DNA of 64,000 nt from Bettongia penicillata ogilbyi (taxonomy: Eukaryota > Chordata > Mammalia > Diprotodontia > Potoroidae). Made by a program: the position numbers and the translations under genes. Under the pieces are notes generated by a model that saw nothing but the letters and a program-made list of their open reading frames with translations, was not told the DNA's origin and made no database searches. This document shows positions 49,990 through 61,700 of the stretch, piece after piece. The stretch spans positions 682,001 to 746,000 of the forward strand of contig JAJHZJ010000082.1 of assembly GCA_023548195.1 (NCBI GenBank). The letters are read 5' to 3'. Positions within the stretch are counted from its first letter, which is position 1. Each line of letters opens with the position of its first letter.

Positions 49990-50690
49990 TCCCACTGTTG
50001 CTTCCAGTGAGAAACGACCCTATGGTCTGGTCCGCCTGTGTGCAGGGTTGTGACTACAGCTCCCAGTGTATTCACACCTGCTATTTCATCACCTGCCTGT
50101 TGCCACAGGACTTTGAGGCATAATAGTAAATGGTATGGGCGATGTCTTATAATTCATGCATAAATTAGATTTAAGTGAGGCAGAGTTGCACGAAGTCATC
50201 AGCCTCACTCTCTCCTCCAGAGGCATCATAGTCCAGTGGCAGGACAGAGTCAAGATGGCTGGCACTGGCTCAGGATGCAGTGGATAACCTTGGCATCTTC
50301 GGTGTCTAAGCACTCCACATTGCCTGCTTCATGGTCATTGGAACAAATTGTTCTCATCCGCCCATTCCACCAGAGGAAGTCTTCACACGCTTGGGGTAGA
50401 CACCCCCCAACTCACCAACAGGCTTGAGACTCCTTGGTTACCCTCAACCTCGTTTGGCCCATCTGCTGAAATGTTTTATTGAGGTGTGGCCGCAAGGCAT
50501 GCTACAGCTTCTTGGAACCATAGGTGAGAGTTGGATGGAACAGGTGGACACCAAAGGTGGAAAAAGCCCTGAAAAGCGTTCGGCAGCCATCACACCAAAG
50601 GTACTGGGGTCCTCCCTAAACACACCCTACACTCCAGGCTCAGTCCTACCGTTCTGACAATATACCCATTGATGGTCTTTAGATTTAACT
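49990..50690. other. Unidentified GC-richer segment, probable interspersed repeat or retrocopy
   Basis: About 700 bp stands out in base composition and CG content from the AT-rich DNA on both sides. Landmarks: 'gaaacgaccctatggtctgg' (50011), 'gtcaagatggctggcactgg' (50249), 'gaggtgtggccgcaaggcatg' (50481), 'gcgttcggcagccatcacac' (50576). Frames of 60-77 codons occur on both strands but none has a domain I recognise. The abrupt borders suggest an inserted element, most likely an uncatalogued-by-me marsupial repeat; identity unknown. Confidence 0.35.
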
Positions 50691-51105
50691 GTAGTTAAAC
50701 TTCAAAAAGGGTAGTAGTTCTCCTAGTACAATTGAATAAGAAATTCTCAACTGAGAAAACTGTCACAACCTGGATGTCATAATTTAGGGTTGTTTCTCCC
50801 CTCTGAAAGCTTTGCCAATCTAATCTTTATTTTTCTTAATTAGCATTAAAAGTAATCATACAATTTTGTAGTGTATACACAGTTTTATATAAGTGAATGT
50901 TATTTTAATAAATCTCATAATAATATAAAGAATATACTGCCAAACTAAATAAATTCTGCCCCTCCTTTCAAGTCATTCTGATTGACTAGGTGATGTTTGT
51001 AGCATACAAACCAATAACAGTAAGATAAACCAAAACAATCTATCAAAATATCTGTTCAAAACCAAGTGTCATAATAGGATCAGAAAATAACAGATGTAGA
51101 GCTAG
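50691..51105. other. Intronic, no feature recognised
   Basis: AT-rich, featureless. Confidence 0.4.
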
Positions 51106-51109
51106 AAGG

Positions 51110-51302
51110 GAATTTTGAGGTCACAGAATCATAGATTTAGAGCTGGAAAAGACTTTAAAGGTTAGCTCATTTTACAGATGAAGACACTGAGGCTTAGAGA
51201 GGGTAAGAGACCTGCCCAATGTCACAGAGGCAGTAAGTGGCAGAGCTAGATTTTTTTTCTGACTTTAAATTCAGTGCTCTTTCCATTGCACCATGTTGCC
51301 AT
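51110..51302 (-). repeat. MIR-family SINE
   Basis: Excellent reverse MIR: 'cagaatcatagatttagagctgg', 'cattttacagatgaagacactgaggcttagagagg', 'cctgcccaatgtcacagaggcagtaagtgg', 'tgctctttccattgcaccatg'. Confidence 0.88.
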
Positions 51303-51745
51303 AGAAGACAACACTTCAAAACACACTATATTTATTATCATGTCCAAACTATTGCTCTACCATCAAAAAATGATTGAGTAATTTTTTAAAAGAACATTTA
51401 TTTCTCTCTACAAACCTATACCTTCTAATAGTGCTCATTCTCCACAAGTTATGCTGGGAAAATGGATGAGAAGATGAACAAGGAGTAAATGGCTCATATG
51501 AGGGTACAAACTGTAAGAGAAAAGCAGTTTGCAAAATTACCTTCCCAATATGTTAAATGGAATTCTAATGATCTGAAGAAGTCAATATACATCCAGAAAA
51601 GCAAATGATTGGTTCTGTTTGTCAACAGATTCAAACTCAATATAGCAAAGTTCACTCATTAAGTTCTCCCATAAAATTAATACACATTTTGTGGACACAT
51701 TACTCCTACCACCCCCTCTCCTCTAGAGAAAATTCTTTTAATATT
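51303..51745. other. Intronic, no feature recognised
   Basis: No repeat or gene was identified. Confidence 0.4.
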
Positions 51746-51749
51746 TGCA

Positions 51750-51975
51750 GCAGTAGTTCTCAAACTTGCTGGTCTCAGGACCTCTTACCACTCTTAAAAA
51801 TTGAGTACACTCAAAGAGTTTTTATTTATGTCAGATATATATGTGTGTATATATACCTTATTAAAAACTAATATACTTTAGTATTATTATTAAAATAGTT
51901 TTGACCTTGTGGACCCCCTGAAAGGGATCTGGGGGCCACCAAGGATCCCTGGACCACACTTTGAGAACTGCTCAT
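51750..51975. mobile_element. hAT-type DNA transposon remnant with inverted termini
   Basis: Left 'cagtagttctcaaacttg' and right 'acactttgagaactgct' are inverted copies. Internal 'ggtctcaggacctcttac' and 'ggaccccctgaaaggga' near the two ends are typical of hAT MITEs. About 225 bp; no transposase remains. Confidence 0.7.
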
Positions 51976-52079
51976 TTAAAATAATTAACTTCTTTTTAAA
52001 AAATCTCAAGAGGTTTTCATTGTATATTTTTTATTTCATGAAATCAAGTCAGTCCCTCTGAATACTAAAACTCTATATT

Positions 52080-52990
52080 GTTTTTCAGAATCAGTAACAG
52101 TAGACAGGATCCATCCTTTGCAATGCCTCTCAAATCCATTCTTTCCTTTCCATTTCCAGGGCTTACTACCCTAATTCAAAATTTTACCACAGCTTCCTGA
52201 CTCATTTTCCTGCTTCCAATCTGTCATATATGCTAAAGTCAGATCACAGTCTCTGAAATGAGTCTAAGTCCAACAGAAAACATACAGCCTGTAATACAGT
52301 GATATCAAATAGAGAAGGGGTACATAAAGATACCTGCAGGGTGCACATTTACTTGGAAAACCACATATTACCACTGTCTATGTTCTCCTGTATTTATATT
52401 TATTTTGTTAAATATTTCCCAATCTGATTCAGACAGCACTCAGCAATGCTGCTGCCATGTATGGGAGTACTGTGTGTTTGACATCTTGGCTGTATACTAC
52501 TGACAGATTGAGATTCCTAAAATATCACTTGGTGATATACTCCAATGTTGAAAAACCTTTGGTCGGTGGGTTACTCTGCCTACAGGACACAATCTGAATT
52601 TAGCCTGGCATTCTAGCCCCTTCATTGAGCCCAAACCAATCTTTCCATTCTTATCTCTCACTTTTCTTTGCTCCAGCTGAAATTGTTTATTCAGTATGTC
52701 TTGTTGTGCTTTCTCTGTTTCTACAACTTTACTCTGTAAAGTACTATATATTCCTACTGCTCTCTGATCATCTAAATCTTAACCAAGCTTCAAGGCTTAG
52801 TTTTAATCCCAGAACTCTGAAGCTTTTCCTGCCTCCATCTAAAAATGGATTTTTTTTCTTCTTTGAAACTCTATAGCATTTATCTGGGTGATTCATCTGC
52901 CTGATTATCATTTATTGCCTGGTATCATTTGTGATTAGTTATCATTTCAGTTTTTGCATTTTCTATATAGTAGGCATTCTTCTCATCCAT
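52080..52990 (+). repeat. L2 LINE 3' part
   Basis: Plus-strand L2: 'taattcaaaattttaccacagcttcctgactcattttcctgcttcc' (52171), 'tacaggacacaatctgaatttagcctggcattc' (52581), then 'aaatcttaaccaagcttcaaggcttag' and a 3' UTR ending about 52980. The middle (about 52270-52500) is diverged or interrupted. Confidence 0.7.
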
Positions 52991-53024
52991 TCACATACAC
53001 AAATAAGAGTCCACCATAAAAGAA

Positions 53025-53165
53025 ATAAAAGACAGCACAGTGTAGTAGAGACCTGACCTTGGAGTTAAAAGGTCTGGGTTCAAATTCTGCCTCTAATCAT
53101 ATACTAGCTATGCAGTCATAAACAGGTCAGTTAACTGCTCAGTATCTGAGGCAACTTTTTAAGAT
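53025..53165 (+). repeat. MIR-family SINE, 5' two thirds
   Basis: 'cagcacagtgtagtagagacctgaccttggagttaaaaggtctgggttcaaattctgcctct' followed by 'tactagctatgcagtcataaacaggtcagttaac' is a clear MIR. Confidence 0.85.
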
Positions 53166-53289
53166 TATAATTTACAAATGAGTTGTCAACTGGCATTAGT
53201 GGAAGAAATTTCCACATTGGTAGTTCCCTGCACAGATAAAATCATAGGGCTGAATAAAAATAAAAGGAAGAAAAAAAAAGAAGTGCTGT

Positions 53290-53372
53290 GCTAGGTGCTG
53301 GCAGAGATGTAAAGATTAAATAAAACTCAGTCTGTGCCCTTGTGGAATTTACAATATGTAATAAGGATTATT
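53290..53372 (-). repeat. Short L2 3'-end fragment
   Basis: 'gctgtgctaggtgctggcagagatg' followed by 'ctcagtctgtgcccttgtggaatttacaat' is the reverse L2 tail. Confidence 0.6.
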
Positions 53373-53374
53373 AT

Positions 53375-54185
53375 TATTATTCAACAGAGCTGGTTGAATA
53401 GTTTGACCCAAATAGTAGCCAGTAATGCTGTAATGTTAACTTGTACAGAAATCTCTAACAGAGGGCACAGGAATCTGTGCTTAGCCCTGTGCTATTTCAC
53501 ATTTTTATTATTATCTTGGATAAGGGCATAAATGACATATTTATCAACTTTGCAATAAAGCTGGGATGGGATAGCAAGTCAGAATCCAAAAATATTATGG
53601 TAGGCTAGAATGGTGGGTTGATTCTAATAAATGAAATATAGTAAGAATGAGTAAAGAGGGTTATACTTGTGTACAAAATGTAAACATTCCAAATACCAGA
53701 TGGGAGAGATAAGGACAGAAGCATTTCATCTGAAAAAAAGATGTGTATGTTTTAATGGCTGGCAAGCTCAATTGAATTAACAGTATGATACAGCAGGCCA
53801 AAAGCCAATGAGATGGATCTCAAGCTGCCTTGAGAGGCACAATTAAGGAGGAGAGTTCTGTGACATTCTTTCGTGTTCTCACCATTTGGGGAGTATTAGG
53901 TCCAATTCTAGGCATCACAGTTGGTCAAAGACAATGATAAACTGGTGAGTATCCAGAGGAAGGACACCAGCGTTATCTCTGTTCTGCCTGGCCTCTGATA
54001 GCAGAACTAGAAGCAATGGGTAGAAGTTTCAGAGGCAGATTTTGATGTGATGTAAGAAAAATCTTCCTAACAGTAACAGCTATACAAAAGTGAAATGGAT
54101 CGCCTCTGGAAGTGACGACCTATTCATTTATAAGGCAGACTAGTAGCCTCTGAAGTTTCTTATGACTCTGAGGTTCTATGACACA
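53375..54185 (+). repeat. L3/CR1 LINE, distal ORF2 and 3' end
   Basis: A CR1-clade pattern. Distal ORF-derived sequence ('gtgctatttcacatttttatt...ttggataagg') is followed by 'ggtccaattctaggcatcacag', 'gtgagtatccagaggaaggacaccag', 'aaaaatcttcctaacagtaacagct' and the 3' terminus 'gactctgaggttctatgaca'. All frames are closed. More complete than the L3 tail at 31885-32155. Confidence 0.8.
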
Positions 54186-54224
54186 TGCAAAAATAACTAC
54201 AAATAAGTGATAAGCGTATTAAGA

Positions 54225-54480
54225 GGCAAAAGCAAAGACGTACATGACATCAAAGAGGGGGAGATCGTTGTTAACTGAGCAGGGTGAGAGGATAAAGGAA
54301 GGCTTTATGGAGGAAGTGGTATTTAAGCTAGGCTTTAAAAGATGGGTAGATTTCAAACATTTCTTGATGATTGATTACTACAGAAAAGATTTTAAAACTA
54401 GACCTAACCTCAAAGGACATAACAAAGTCCTCAGAATGATGATGCTTGTCATCTCTCAGCCACTCGCCTCCTTTTGTTCC
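54225..54480 (-). repeat. Possible L2 fragment, minus strand
   Basis: 'gaaggctttatggaggaagtggtatttaagctaggctttaaaagatgg' resembles the reverse L2 segment downstream of its tail. The open frame over it (54244-54483) is repeat-derived. Confidence 0.5.
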
Positions 54481-54559
54481 TAGCCAAGCATTCATTTGTT
54501 GCCCTGTGTCCTTATTTGCCCTCTTCCCTCCCCCCTCCCCCCACCAAGCTTGCCAAGTT

Positions 54560-55700
54560 GTAATCAGGGTGAGCCTTTTGTTTCACTGCTATGACAGCTA
54601 TTAAGGTTGAATGGCCCCTCCTGCAATCAGCACGAAGACTCCTGACCATTAAAGTCTTGCTAAAGTTGTTGACTCCTTCCAAAACATCATCAGTAATTTG
54701 AATTCAGAAAATGAAAAGGCAATGAAGCATCTAAAATCTGCACTGAATGGTTTATTCTCTGGCAAAAGAATCAACCACATAGTTCAGCCAAATAGCCAAA
54801 GCAAATTCTTAATTCAAAATCTGAAAGACCAGCTGAGCTCACCATTATGCTCTGCATAGGTTTCAGAGCCGTGAATCCGTCAATCAACAGGTATTTATTA
54901 AGCACTTAATATCTACCAATCAATGTGCTAAGCATTGATTATAGGAACAGAAGCAAAAACAATGCCTGCCATTAGGCAGTGTACATTTTAAGGAGGACAG
55001 CATTCAGAAAGATTGTTTCCTCTAGATTTCCATTTCAGGGTTTATCCGAACACGCAGGATCTTCAGAAAATTTGAGTAATTCCTCTGGTGATCAGATGAC
55101 TGAAATCACTTTAAAGCACAGCTTGCGAGTCTTTGAGAAAAATATGGAATAGAACTCTCAAGGTCTCCCAGAGCTTCTAAACCAACTCCTGAAGCTTCGT
55201 TAACATTGTGCTCTGGACCTTTCGGCACTGCTTATGAACCAGAGTAGACTGCCGGGACTTGTCTACTCCAACCAAGACCTGGCCCTGAAGATGTCTTCCA
55301 AAAAGTATAGCTGGCATTTACTTAATTGTTTGCAAAATCCTGTAAATACATTATCAGATGTGAGCCGATGTAGCACTTCCTCAAGGTCAGACCTTGGGCT
55401 TTAGCAATCACAAGGATATACCTCAGATAACCAGCTGGAATTTGTGAACCCTGCTATTCACTATTCAATTTAAGCCTTTAAACCATCTACTCTGCTGCTC
55501 ACTAAATTCTGAAACAGATGAAAAAGACTAACAGCTTTATATGAAAGATTAAAAAACCTAGATAAAAAGAAACAAACCAACTACTGGCATGAAGATGAAC
55601 ATTGTAGCAAGTCTTCTGGAACTAGAATTGCTCTCCTAATGCTAATGCCTCTCAAAATAATTATATGAAGATAGTTCTGAAAAAGAAACAAAAAACAAAC
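54560..55700 (+). pseudogene. Possible ancient processed pseudogene of unidentified parent
   Basis: Several protein-like stretches read on the plus strand with none of the repeat families around them. One is at 54656-54850 (AKVVDSFQNIISNLNSENEK, ALNGLFSGKRINHIV). Another is at 55033-55315 (GLSEHAGSSENLSNSSGDQM, HSLRVFEKNME, then after a stop LPELLNQLLKL and SRLPGLVYSNQDLALKMSSK). A third is at about 55529-55640 (RLTALYERLKNLDKKKQTNY). They are separated by stops, frame changes and an L2 tail at about 54880-55010. An A-rich patch (about 55678-55700) could be a poly(A) relic. I do not recognise the parent. It could also be coincidence or an unlisted LINE ORF. Confidence 0.35.
54880..55012 (-). 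repeat. L2 3'-end fragment
   Basis: 'caatcaacaggtatttattaagcacttaatatc', 'aatgtgctaagcattgattatagg' and 'gtgtacattttaaggagg' are the reverse L2 tail. It splits the protein-like region described around it. Confidence 0.65.
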
Positions 55701-56500
55701 TGCATTAACACTGAGCTACTTTTCTCACACTGATCAAACTGAAGATATGAAGTTAGTCATATTAAAAATATATTTCTTTTGAAAGTCAGAGAGACAAGGA
55801 TATCCCTTTCTAACACATTAAGCAAATTTCTCCATTGTTGAAAGCACAAAAATACTGAATTGTTAAAAAAACAAACAAACCCAAAATGTTGTCATTGTAA
55901 AAACAAGCTAGGTTTTTTAAAAAAAAGTTTGCCCTTTCTCGTTGGCCATTGGCTAAGATACCTCCCATTACGTCTATCATATTTCTGTGCACTAAAATCA
56001 GGGCTCAGCAATGGGGTACAGGCTACTAACCACCATTATTTTCTTAGCTGGAAGGAGAAAAAAGGATAGGAGGGGGAGGGAAGCGGATAAGAAGATTCTG
56101 CACCTCAAAAATGCTCCTCCCACACGTTGCCAGTTCAAGGTTCAATAAATTTGCCGTTTGGTAAGGTTAAACCCATAAGCCACCCATATCCTGGAATGAA
56201 TTATTTTGATTACGTAATCAAAATTGGATTCTAAAGATCCATGAAAACTCCAAAAGTCAGAAATGGCAAGAGGCAGAAGTTTTTTAAAAAAGGTATTCCT
56301 TCCTGGAGAGAGCAAGAAAGTATCCCCTCTTTATCATTACTACTTCAATGAAACTAGCATAGGTGACTATTACCTGTTACACCCATTACTTCAATGTCCT
56401 AATATGATATCTCACCAAAGTGTTTTCCTACTTCCAATGCATACTATGTACACACATGTATACTCAAACACACACATACACCAACATTTTTTAAATGTAA
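55701..56500. other. Intronic, no feature recognised
   Basis: AT-rich, with no repeat or gene identified with confidence. Confidence 0.4.
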
Positions 56501-56502
56501 AA

Positions 56503-56737
56503 GTATGATCTCATCACTTCACTGCTCCAAAACTTTCCAGTTTTCCTTTTATCTATGGAAGGTATAAACATGGTATATACCTACTCAATGAGCTCCTTTG
56601 GCTCCCTATTACCTCCAAGATCAAACATAAATGCCCTTGTTTGGCATTTAATGCTCTTCATAATCTAGTCTCTTCCTACCTTTCCAGTCTTTTCACATTT
56701 TATTCCCCACTAACCAGGGTTATGCTGGTAAATGTTT
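56503..56737 (+). repeat. L2 fragment, split by the L1 that follows
   Basis: 'tctcatcacttcactgctccaaaactttcc', 'ctattacctccaagatcaaacataaatgcccttgtttggcatttaatgctcttcataatc' is plus-strand L2 before its 3' UTR. Its target-site sequence resumes at 57484. Confidence 0.75.
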
Positions 56738-56750
56738 AAAACCCAGCTCT

Positions 56751-57470
56751 AAGTAATTCAGAACTATGCCTAAAGGGCTATAAAAATGTACATACCATTT
56801 GACCCAGCAATACTGCTTCTAGGGTTATATCCCAAAGACATCATAAAAATGAGAAAAGGACCCACATATACAAAAATATTAATAGCAGTTCTTTTTGTTG
56901 TGACCAAGAACTGGAAATCGAGGGGATGCCCATCAACTGAGGAATGGTTGAACGCGTTGAAGTATATGAATGTAATCGAATACTATTATGCCATAAAAAA
57001 TGGTGAACAGGAAGACTTCAAAAAAACCTGGATTTACATCAACTGATGCTGAGTGAAGCGAGCAGAACCAGGAAAAAACATTATACACAATAACAGACTG
57101 TGTAAGGACTGATTTTGATGGACTTGCACCTTCTTAGCAATGCAAGAACCTAGAACATCTTCTAAGGACTCATAATGGAAAATGCCATCCACATCCAGAG
57201 AAAGTATTATGGAGTCAGAATGCAGAAGGAAGCAGACTATTTTCTCTTTTGTTATGTTTTGTTTTTCTCATGGTTTCTCCTATTAGTTTTAATTCTTCTC
57301 TGCAACATGATTAATGTGACAATGTATTTAATAAGAATGTTGGTGTAGAGCCCATAACTGCATCTCATCTTGGGGAGTGATGGAAAAGGGAAGGAGAAAA
57401 AACTGAAAACTTATGGAAGTGAGTGTTGAAAACTGAAAGCAAATAAATTAATATATCTTGAACCAAAAAA
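56751..57470 (+). mobile_element. 5'-truncated L1 with 13-bp target-site duplication
   Basis: The last 0.7 kb of a marsupial L1. It carries the C-terminal end of ORF2 ('atttgacccagcaatactgcttctagggttatatcccaaagacatc', with a readable peptide LPKDIIKMRKGPTYTKILIA-like over 56786-57046) and the 3' UTR to an A-run at 57465. Flanking copies of AAAACCCAGCTCT at 56738-56750 and 57471-57483 are identical. The ORF2 end is open for 86 codons, so the copy is comparatively young. Dead on arrival: no promoter, endonuclease or reverse transcriptase. Confidence 0.9.
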
Positions 57471-57483
57471 AAAACCCAGCTCT

Positions 57484-57790
57484 CTAGATGAAAAAGTATG
57501 ATGGACGCATTTTTTAAAGTTTAATCCATGCTGTTAACATTTCTTCCATTACCTTAAGTAGGGACAATTAGCAAAATAGTAAGTTAAACCTTGATTTGTA
57601 GTATTTGCCAATTTCTGATGTATAAATACACTGGAAATTTAATAACAGGATGTACTGGAAAGAGCTGTCTCTACTGCATTTTATGATCCAGTTACACTGG
57701 CCTACTTGCAATTGAACAAAACACTCCATACCTGTGCACTGGCAAAGGAATTCAGGTATCTGATGCCTGGAAGGCTCGGCCCCCTCATCT
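57484..57790. other. Intronic, no feature recognised
   Basis: Unique AT-rich spacer. Confidence 0.4.
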
Positions 57791-57794
57791 GTGC

Positions 57795-58070
57795 CTCTTG
57801 ATTTCTCTAGTTTTCTTAAAGACTCAGCTCAAAGCTTTCTTCTTTAGGAGGCCTTTCGTTGTCCCCCTGGATGGTAGTCTGCCCTCTTAGATTACCTTCC
57901 ATCTAATTAGTATATATTTTGTATGTACCTGGTTATTTACATATTATCTCCAGCCACAGAATGTTCACGCCTTAAGGGTAAGGGCTGTTTTTTTGCCTTT
58001 TGCATCTTCCAACACTCAGCACAGTACCTGGCAAATAGTGAGTGCTTAATAAATCCTTGTTCATTGCCTT
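57795..58070 (+). repeat. L2 3'-end fragment
   Basis: 'agactcagctcaaagctttcttctttaggaggcctttc' precedes 'taagggtaagggctgttttttt', 'cactcagcacagtacctggcaaatagtgagtgcttaataaatcc'. A clean L2 3' end. Confidence 0.88.
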
Positions 58071-58084
58071 TATGGACACATTAC

Positions 58085-58262
58085 CTTAGTACTGAGGCAG
58101 CATAGTATTAAAAAATTGTATTTGGAGTCAGACAATCTGCTTTTGAATCCTGCTTCTTACACTGGACATCTTCTGGTCTTGACAGAGTTAAAACATTAAC
58201 TTCTCTGTTTCGGCATCTGTCAAACAAGTGGTTTGGACTAGATGAATGTTTCTTAAGGATCT
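58085..58262 (+). repeat. MIR-family SINE
   Basis: 'gaggcagcatagtattaaaaaattgtatttggagtcagacaatctgcttttgaatcctgc' and 'ggcatctgtcaaacaagtggtttggactagatgaatg' in MIR order. Confidence 0.82.
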
Positions 58263-58351
58263 TTATTCCACAAACTCCTTTCAACAACAAAAACAAGAAA
58301 GTTTGCTGTGAATCCCCAGAATAATTTAATATACTCTTCCTAATCTTTTCT

Positions 58352-58600
58352 GTTGTTCAATTGTTTTTCAATTGTGTCTGACTCTCTGTGACCCCAGTTG
58401 AGGTTTTCTTGGCAAAGATGCTAGAATAGTTTGCCATTTCCTTCTCCACTTCATTTTATAGATGAGGAAACCAAGGCAAAGAGGGTTTAAGTGACTTGCC
58501 CAGGATCACATAGCTAGTAAGTGGCTGAGACCATATTTGAACTCAGGAAGATGACTCTAGGCTCAGGGCTCCATCCACTGCACCCCCTACTTGCACAATG
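58352..58600 (-). repeat. MAR1-type marsupial SINE, near complete
   Basis: It starts with the reverse tail ('gttgttcaattgtttttcaattgtgtctgactctctgtgacccc', 'ggttttcttggcaaagatgctagaatagtttgccatttccttctcc'). The MIR-like core follows ('cattttatagatgaggaaaccaaggc', 'gtgacttgcccaggatcacatagctagtaagtggctgagacc'). The tail is the marsupial hallmark. Confidence 0.9.
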
Positions 58601-58744
58601 TTCTTTTAGATTTATTCATTAAGTACTTACAATAAACTACAATGATAACTTTTGTCCCCAAAAGCTCCAAATTAAAACAGTCATATAATTATAAAATATA
58701 CATTTTATTCTATGTATCATTATGCAAAATCTAAATATAAAATT

Positions 58745-61700
58745 ATAATGGTATCTTTACAAAAACTGACTATATATTCAGGCATAAAAACCTCACAACT
58801 TGTAAATACAGAAAAGCAGAAATATTAAATGCCCCCTTTTCAGACCATAATGTAATAAAAATTACATTCAATAAAGGTCCATGAAAACACATATTAAAAA
58901 TTAATTGGAAACTAAATAATCCAATCCCAAAGAATGAGTAGAACAAAGAACAAATCAGAGAAACAATAAATAATTTCATTAAAGAGAATGACAACAATGA
59001 GGAAACATACCAAAACTTATAGGATGAAGCCAAAGCAGCACTTAGGGGAAAATGTATATCTCTAAATATATCAATAAAATACAGAAGAACAGATTAATGA
59101 ACTGAGCGTGCAACTAAAAAAACTAGAAAAAGAACAAATTAAAAATCCCCACTAAAGGCCAATTTGGAAACCCTGAAAATCAAAGGAGAGATTAATAAAA
59201 TTGAAAGTAAGAAAACCACTGAACTAATGTAAACAAAATTAGAAGCTGGTTTCATAAAAAAAAAATAATAAAACAAGTATACCATCATAATTTGATCTAA
59301 AAAAGCCCCCAAATTACCAGCTTCAAAAAAGGAAAGGGTGAATTCACCACCAACGAAGATGAAATTAAGGTAATTATTAGGGAGCTATTTTGCCAAATTG
59401 TATGCCAATAAATCTAACAATCTAGTAAGGGAAAAATAGACTACTTAAATGACTTCATCTTAGAAACTGAACAAGTCATTAATAAACTCCCTAAGAAAAA
59501 TCCCCAGGACTAAATGGATTCACAAGTGAGTTCTTTCAAGTATTTAAAGAACAATTCATTTCAATACTATTCGGAAAAATAGGCAAAGAAGGAGTCCTAC
59601 CAAATTCCTTTTATGACACAAATATGGTGCTGATACCTAAATGAGGAAGAGCAAAAACAGAGAAAGAAAGCTATAGACAAATATCTCTATTGAGTATTGA
59701 TGTGAAAATTTTAAATAAAATACCAGCAAGGAGATTATGTATCACAAAGCTCATACAACATGACCAGGTGTGATTTATACCAGGAATGCCAGGCTGGTTC
59801 AATATTAGGAAAACTACTAGCATAACTGACCATACAGATAACAACACAAGCAAAAGTCATATGATTATCTCAATAGACACAGAAAAAGCTTTCGGACAAA
59901 TGCAACACTCATTCCAATTTTTAAAAGTACTAGAAAGTAGAGGCATACATGAAGTTTTCCTTAAAATGACAAGTAGTATCTATGTGAAACCATCAGCAGG
60001 CATCATCTGTCATGGAGATAAAGATAAGCCTTTACAATAAAATCAGAAATGAAGCAACAATGCCCATTATCACCACTCTTATTCAGTATTGTACTAGAAA
60101 TGCTAGTTATAGCAATGAGAAGAAAAGGTAATTGAAGGAATTAGAATCAGCAATGAGGAAATAAAACTATCACTCTTAGCAGATGGTATGACGGTATACT
60201 AAGAGAATCCTGAAGAATCAATTAAAAAACCAAATCAACTAAAAAACTGGAAATAATTAACAACTTTAGCAAAGTTGCAGGATATAAAATAAACCTACAT
60301 ACATAATCAGCATTTCTATATATTTCCAACAAAGTCCAGCAAGAAGAGAAAGAAACTTCATTTAAAATAACTGCAGATAATATAAAATATTTAGTAATCT
60401 ACCTGCCAAGACAAACCCATTGTGTAATTGTGTATGTGAACACAATTACAAAACAGTTTTCACACAAATAAAGTCAAATTTAAACAACTGGAGAATATTA
60501 ATTTCTCATGGGTAGGCCAAGAGAATATAATAAAAATGACATTTTTACCCAAATTATTTGCTCACCATACCAGTCAAACCAGCCAAAAATTATTTTATAG
60601 AGCTAGAAAAAAATAACAAAATTCATCTGGAAGAAAAAAAGGTCAAGAATATCAAAGCAACCAATGGAAAACATGCAAAGGAAGGTGGTATACCAGTATC
60701 ATATCTCAAACCGCATTAGGAAGCAGTAATAATCACAAGGATCTGGAATTGGCTAAGAAACTGAGTGGTGGATGAGTGGAACAGACTAGGTACACAATGC
60801 ACAGTAGCAAATGACCATAATAATGCAGTGTTGGGGAAAACCAAAGATCCATACTTTTGGGACAAGAACTCACTATTTAATAAAAATTGCTGGGAAAACT
60901 GCAAAACAGTGTGGCAAAAACTAAGTAGAGAACAACATCTCACATCACATACCAAGATAAGGTCAAAATGGGTACATGATTTACACATAAAGGGTGATAT
61001 AATAAGCAAATCAGGAGAGTATGGAATAATTTGCATATCAGATCTATGAAAGAATTTAGGACCAAACAAGACATAGCATCAAAAAATATAAAATAGATAA
61101 TTTTGATAATATAAAATTTAAAAGTTTTTGCAGAAACAAAACCAATGCAACAAAGATAAGAAGAAAAGCAGAAAACTGGGGAAAAAAATTTATACCAAGT
61201 TTCTCTGACAAAGACCTCATTTCTCAAATATATAAGAACTGAGTTAAGCTGATAAGAATACGAATAATTTCCCAGTGGTCAAAGGATGTGAACTGGCAGT
61301 TTTCAGGCAAAGAAACCAAAGCTATATAATCATATGAAAAAATGCTCTAAATAGCAATTAGAGAAATGCAAATTACAGCTCCAAAGTACCACCTCACATC
61401 TATCAGATTGGATAATATGACAGAAAAGAAGAATGATAAATGTTGACGAGATGTGGAAAAATTGGGACACTAATGCATTACTGGTAGAGTTGCAAATAGA
61501 TCCAGCCATTCAGAAGAGCAATTTGGAACTATGCCTGAAGGGCTATAAAACTGTGTGCACACTTTGACCCAGCAATAACACTACTAGATTTATATCGTAA
61601 AGAAATCAAAGGAAAAGGAAAAGGATCCATATGTACAAAAATATTTATAGCTGTTCTTTTTAGGGTGGCAAAGAAATAAGGAACAGTTGAACAAGCTGTG

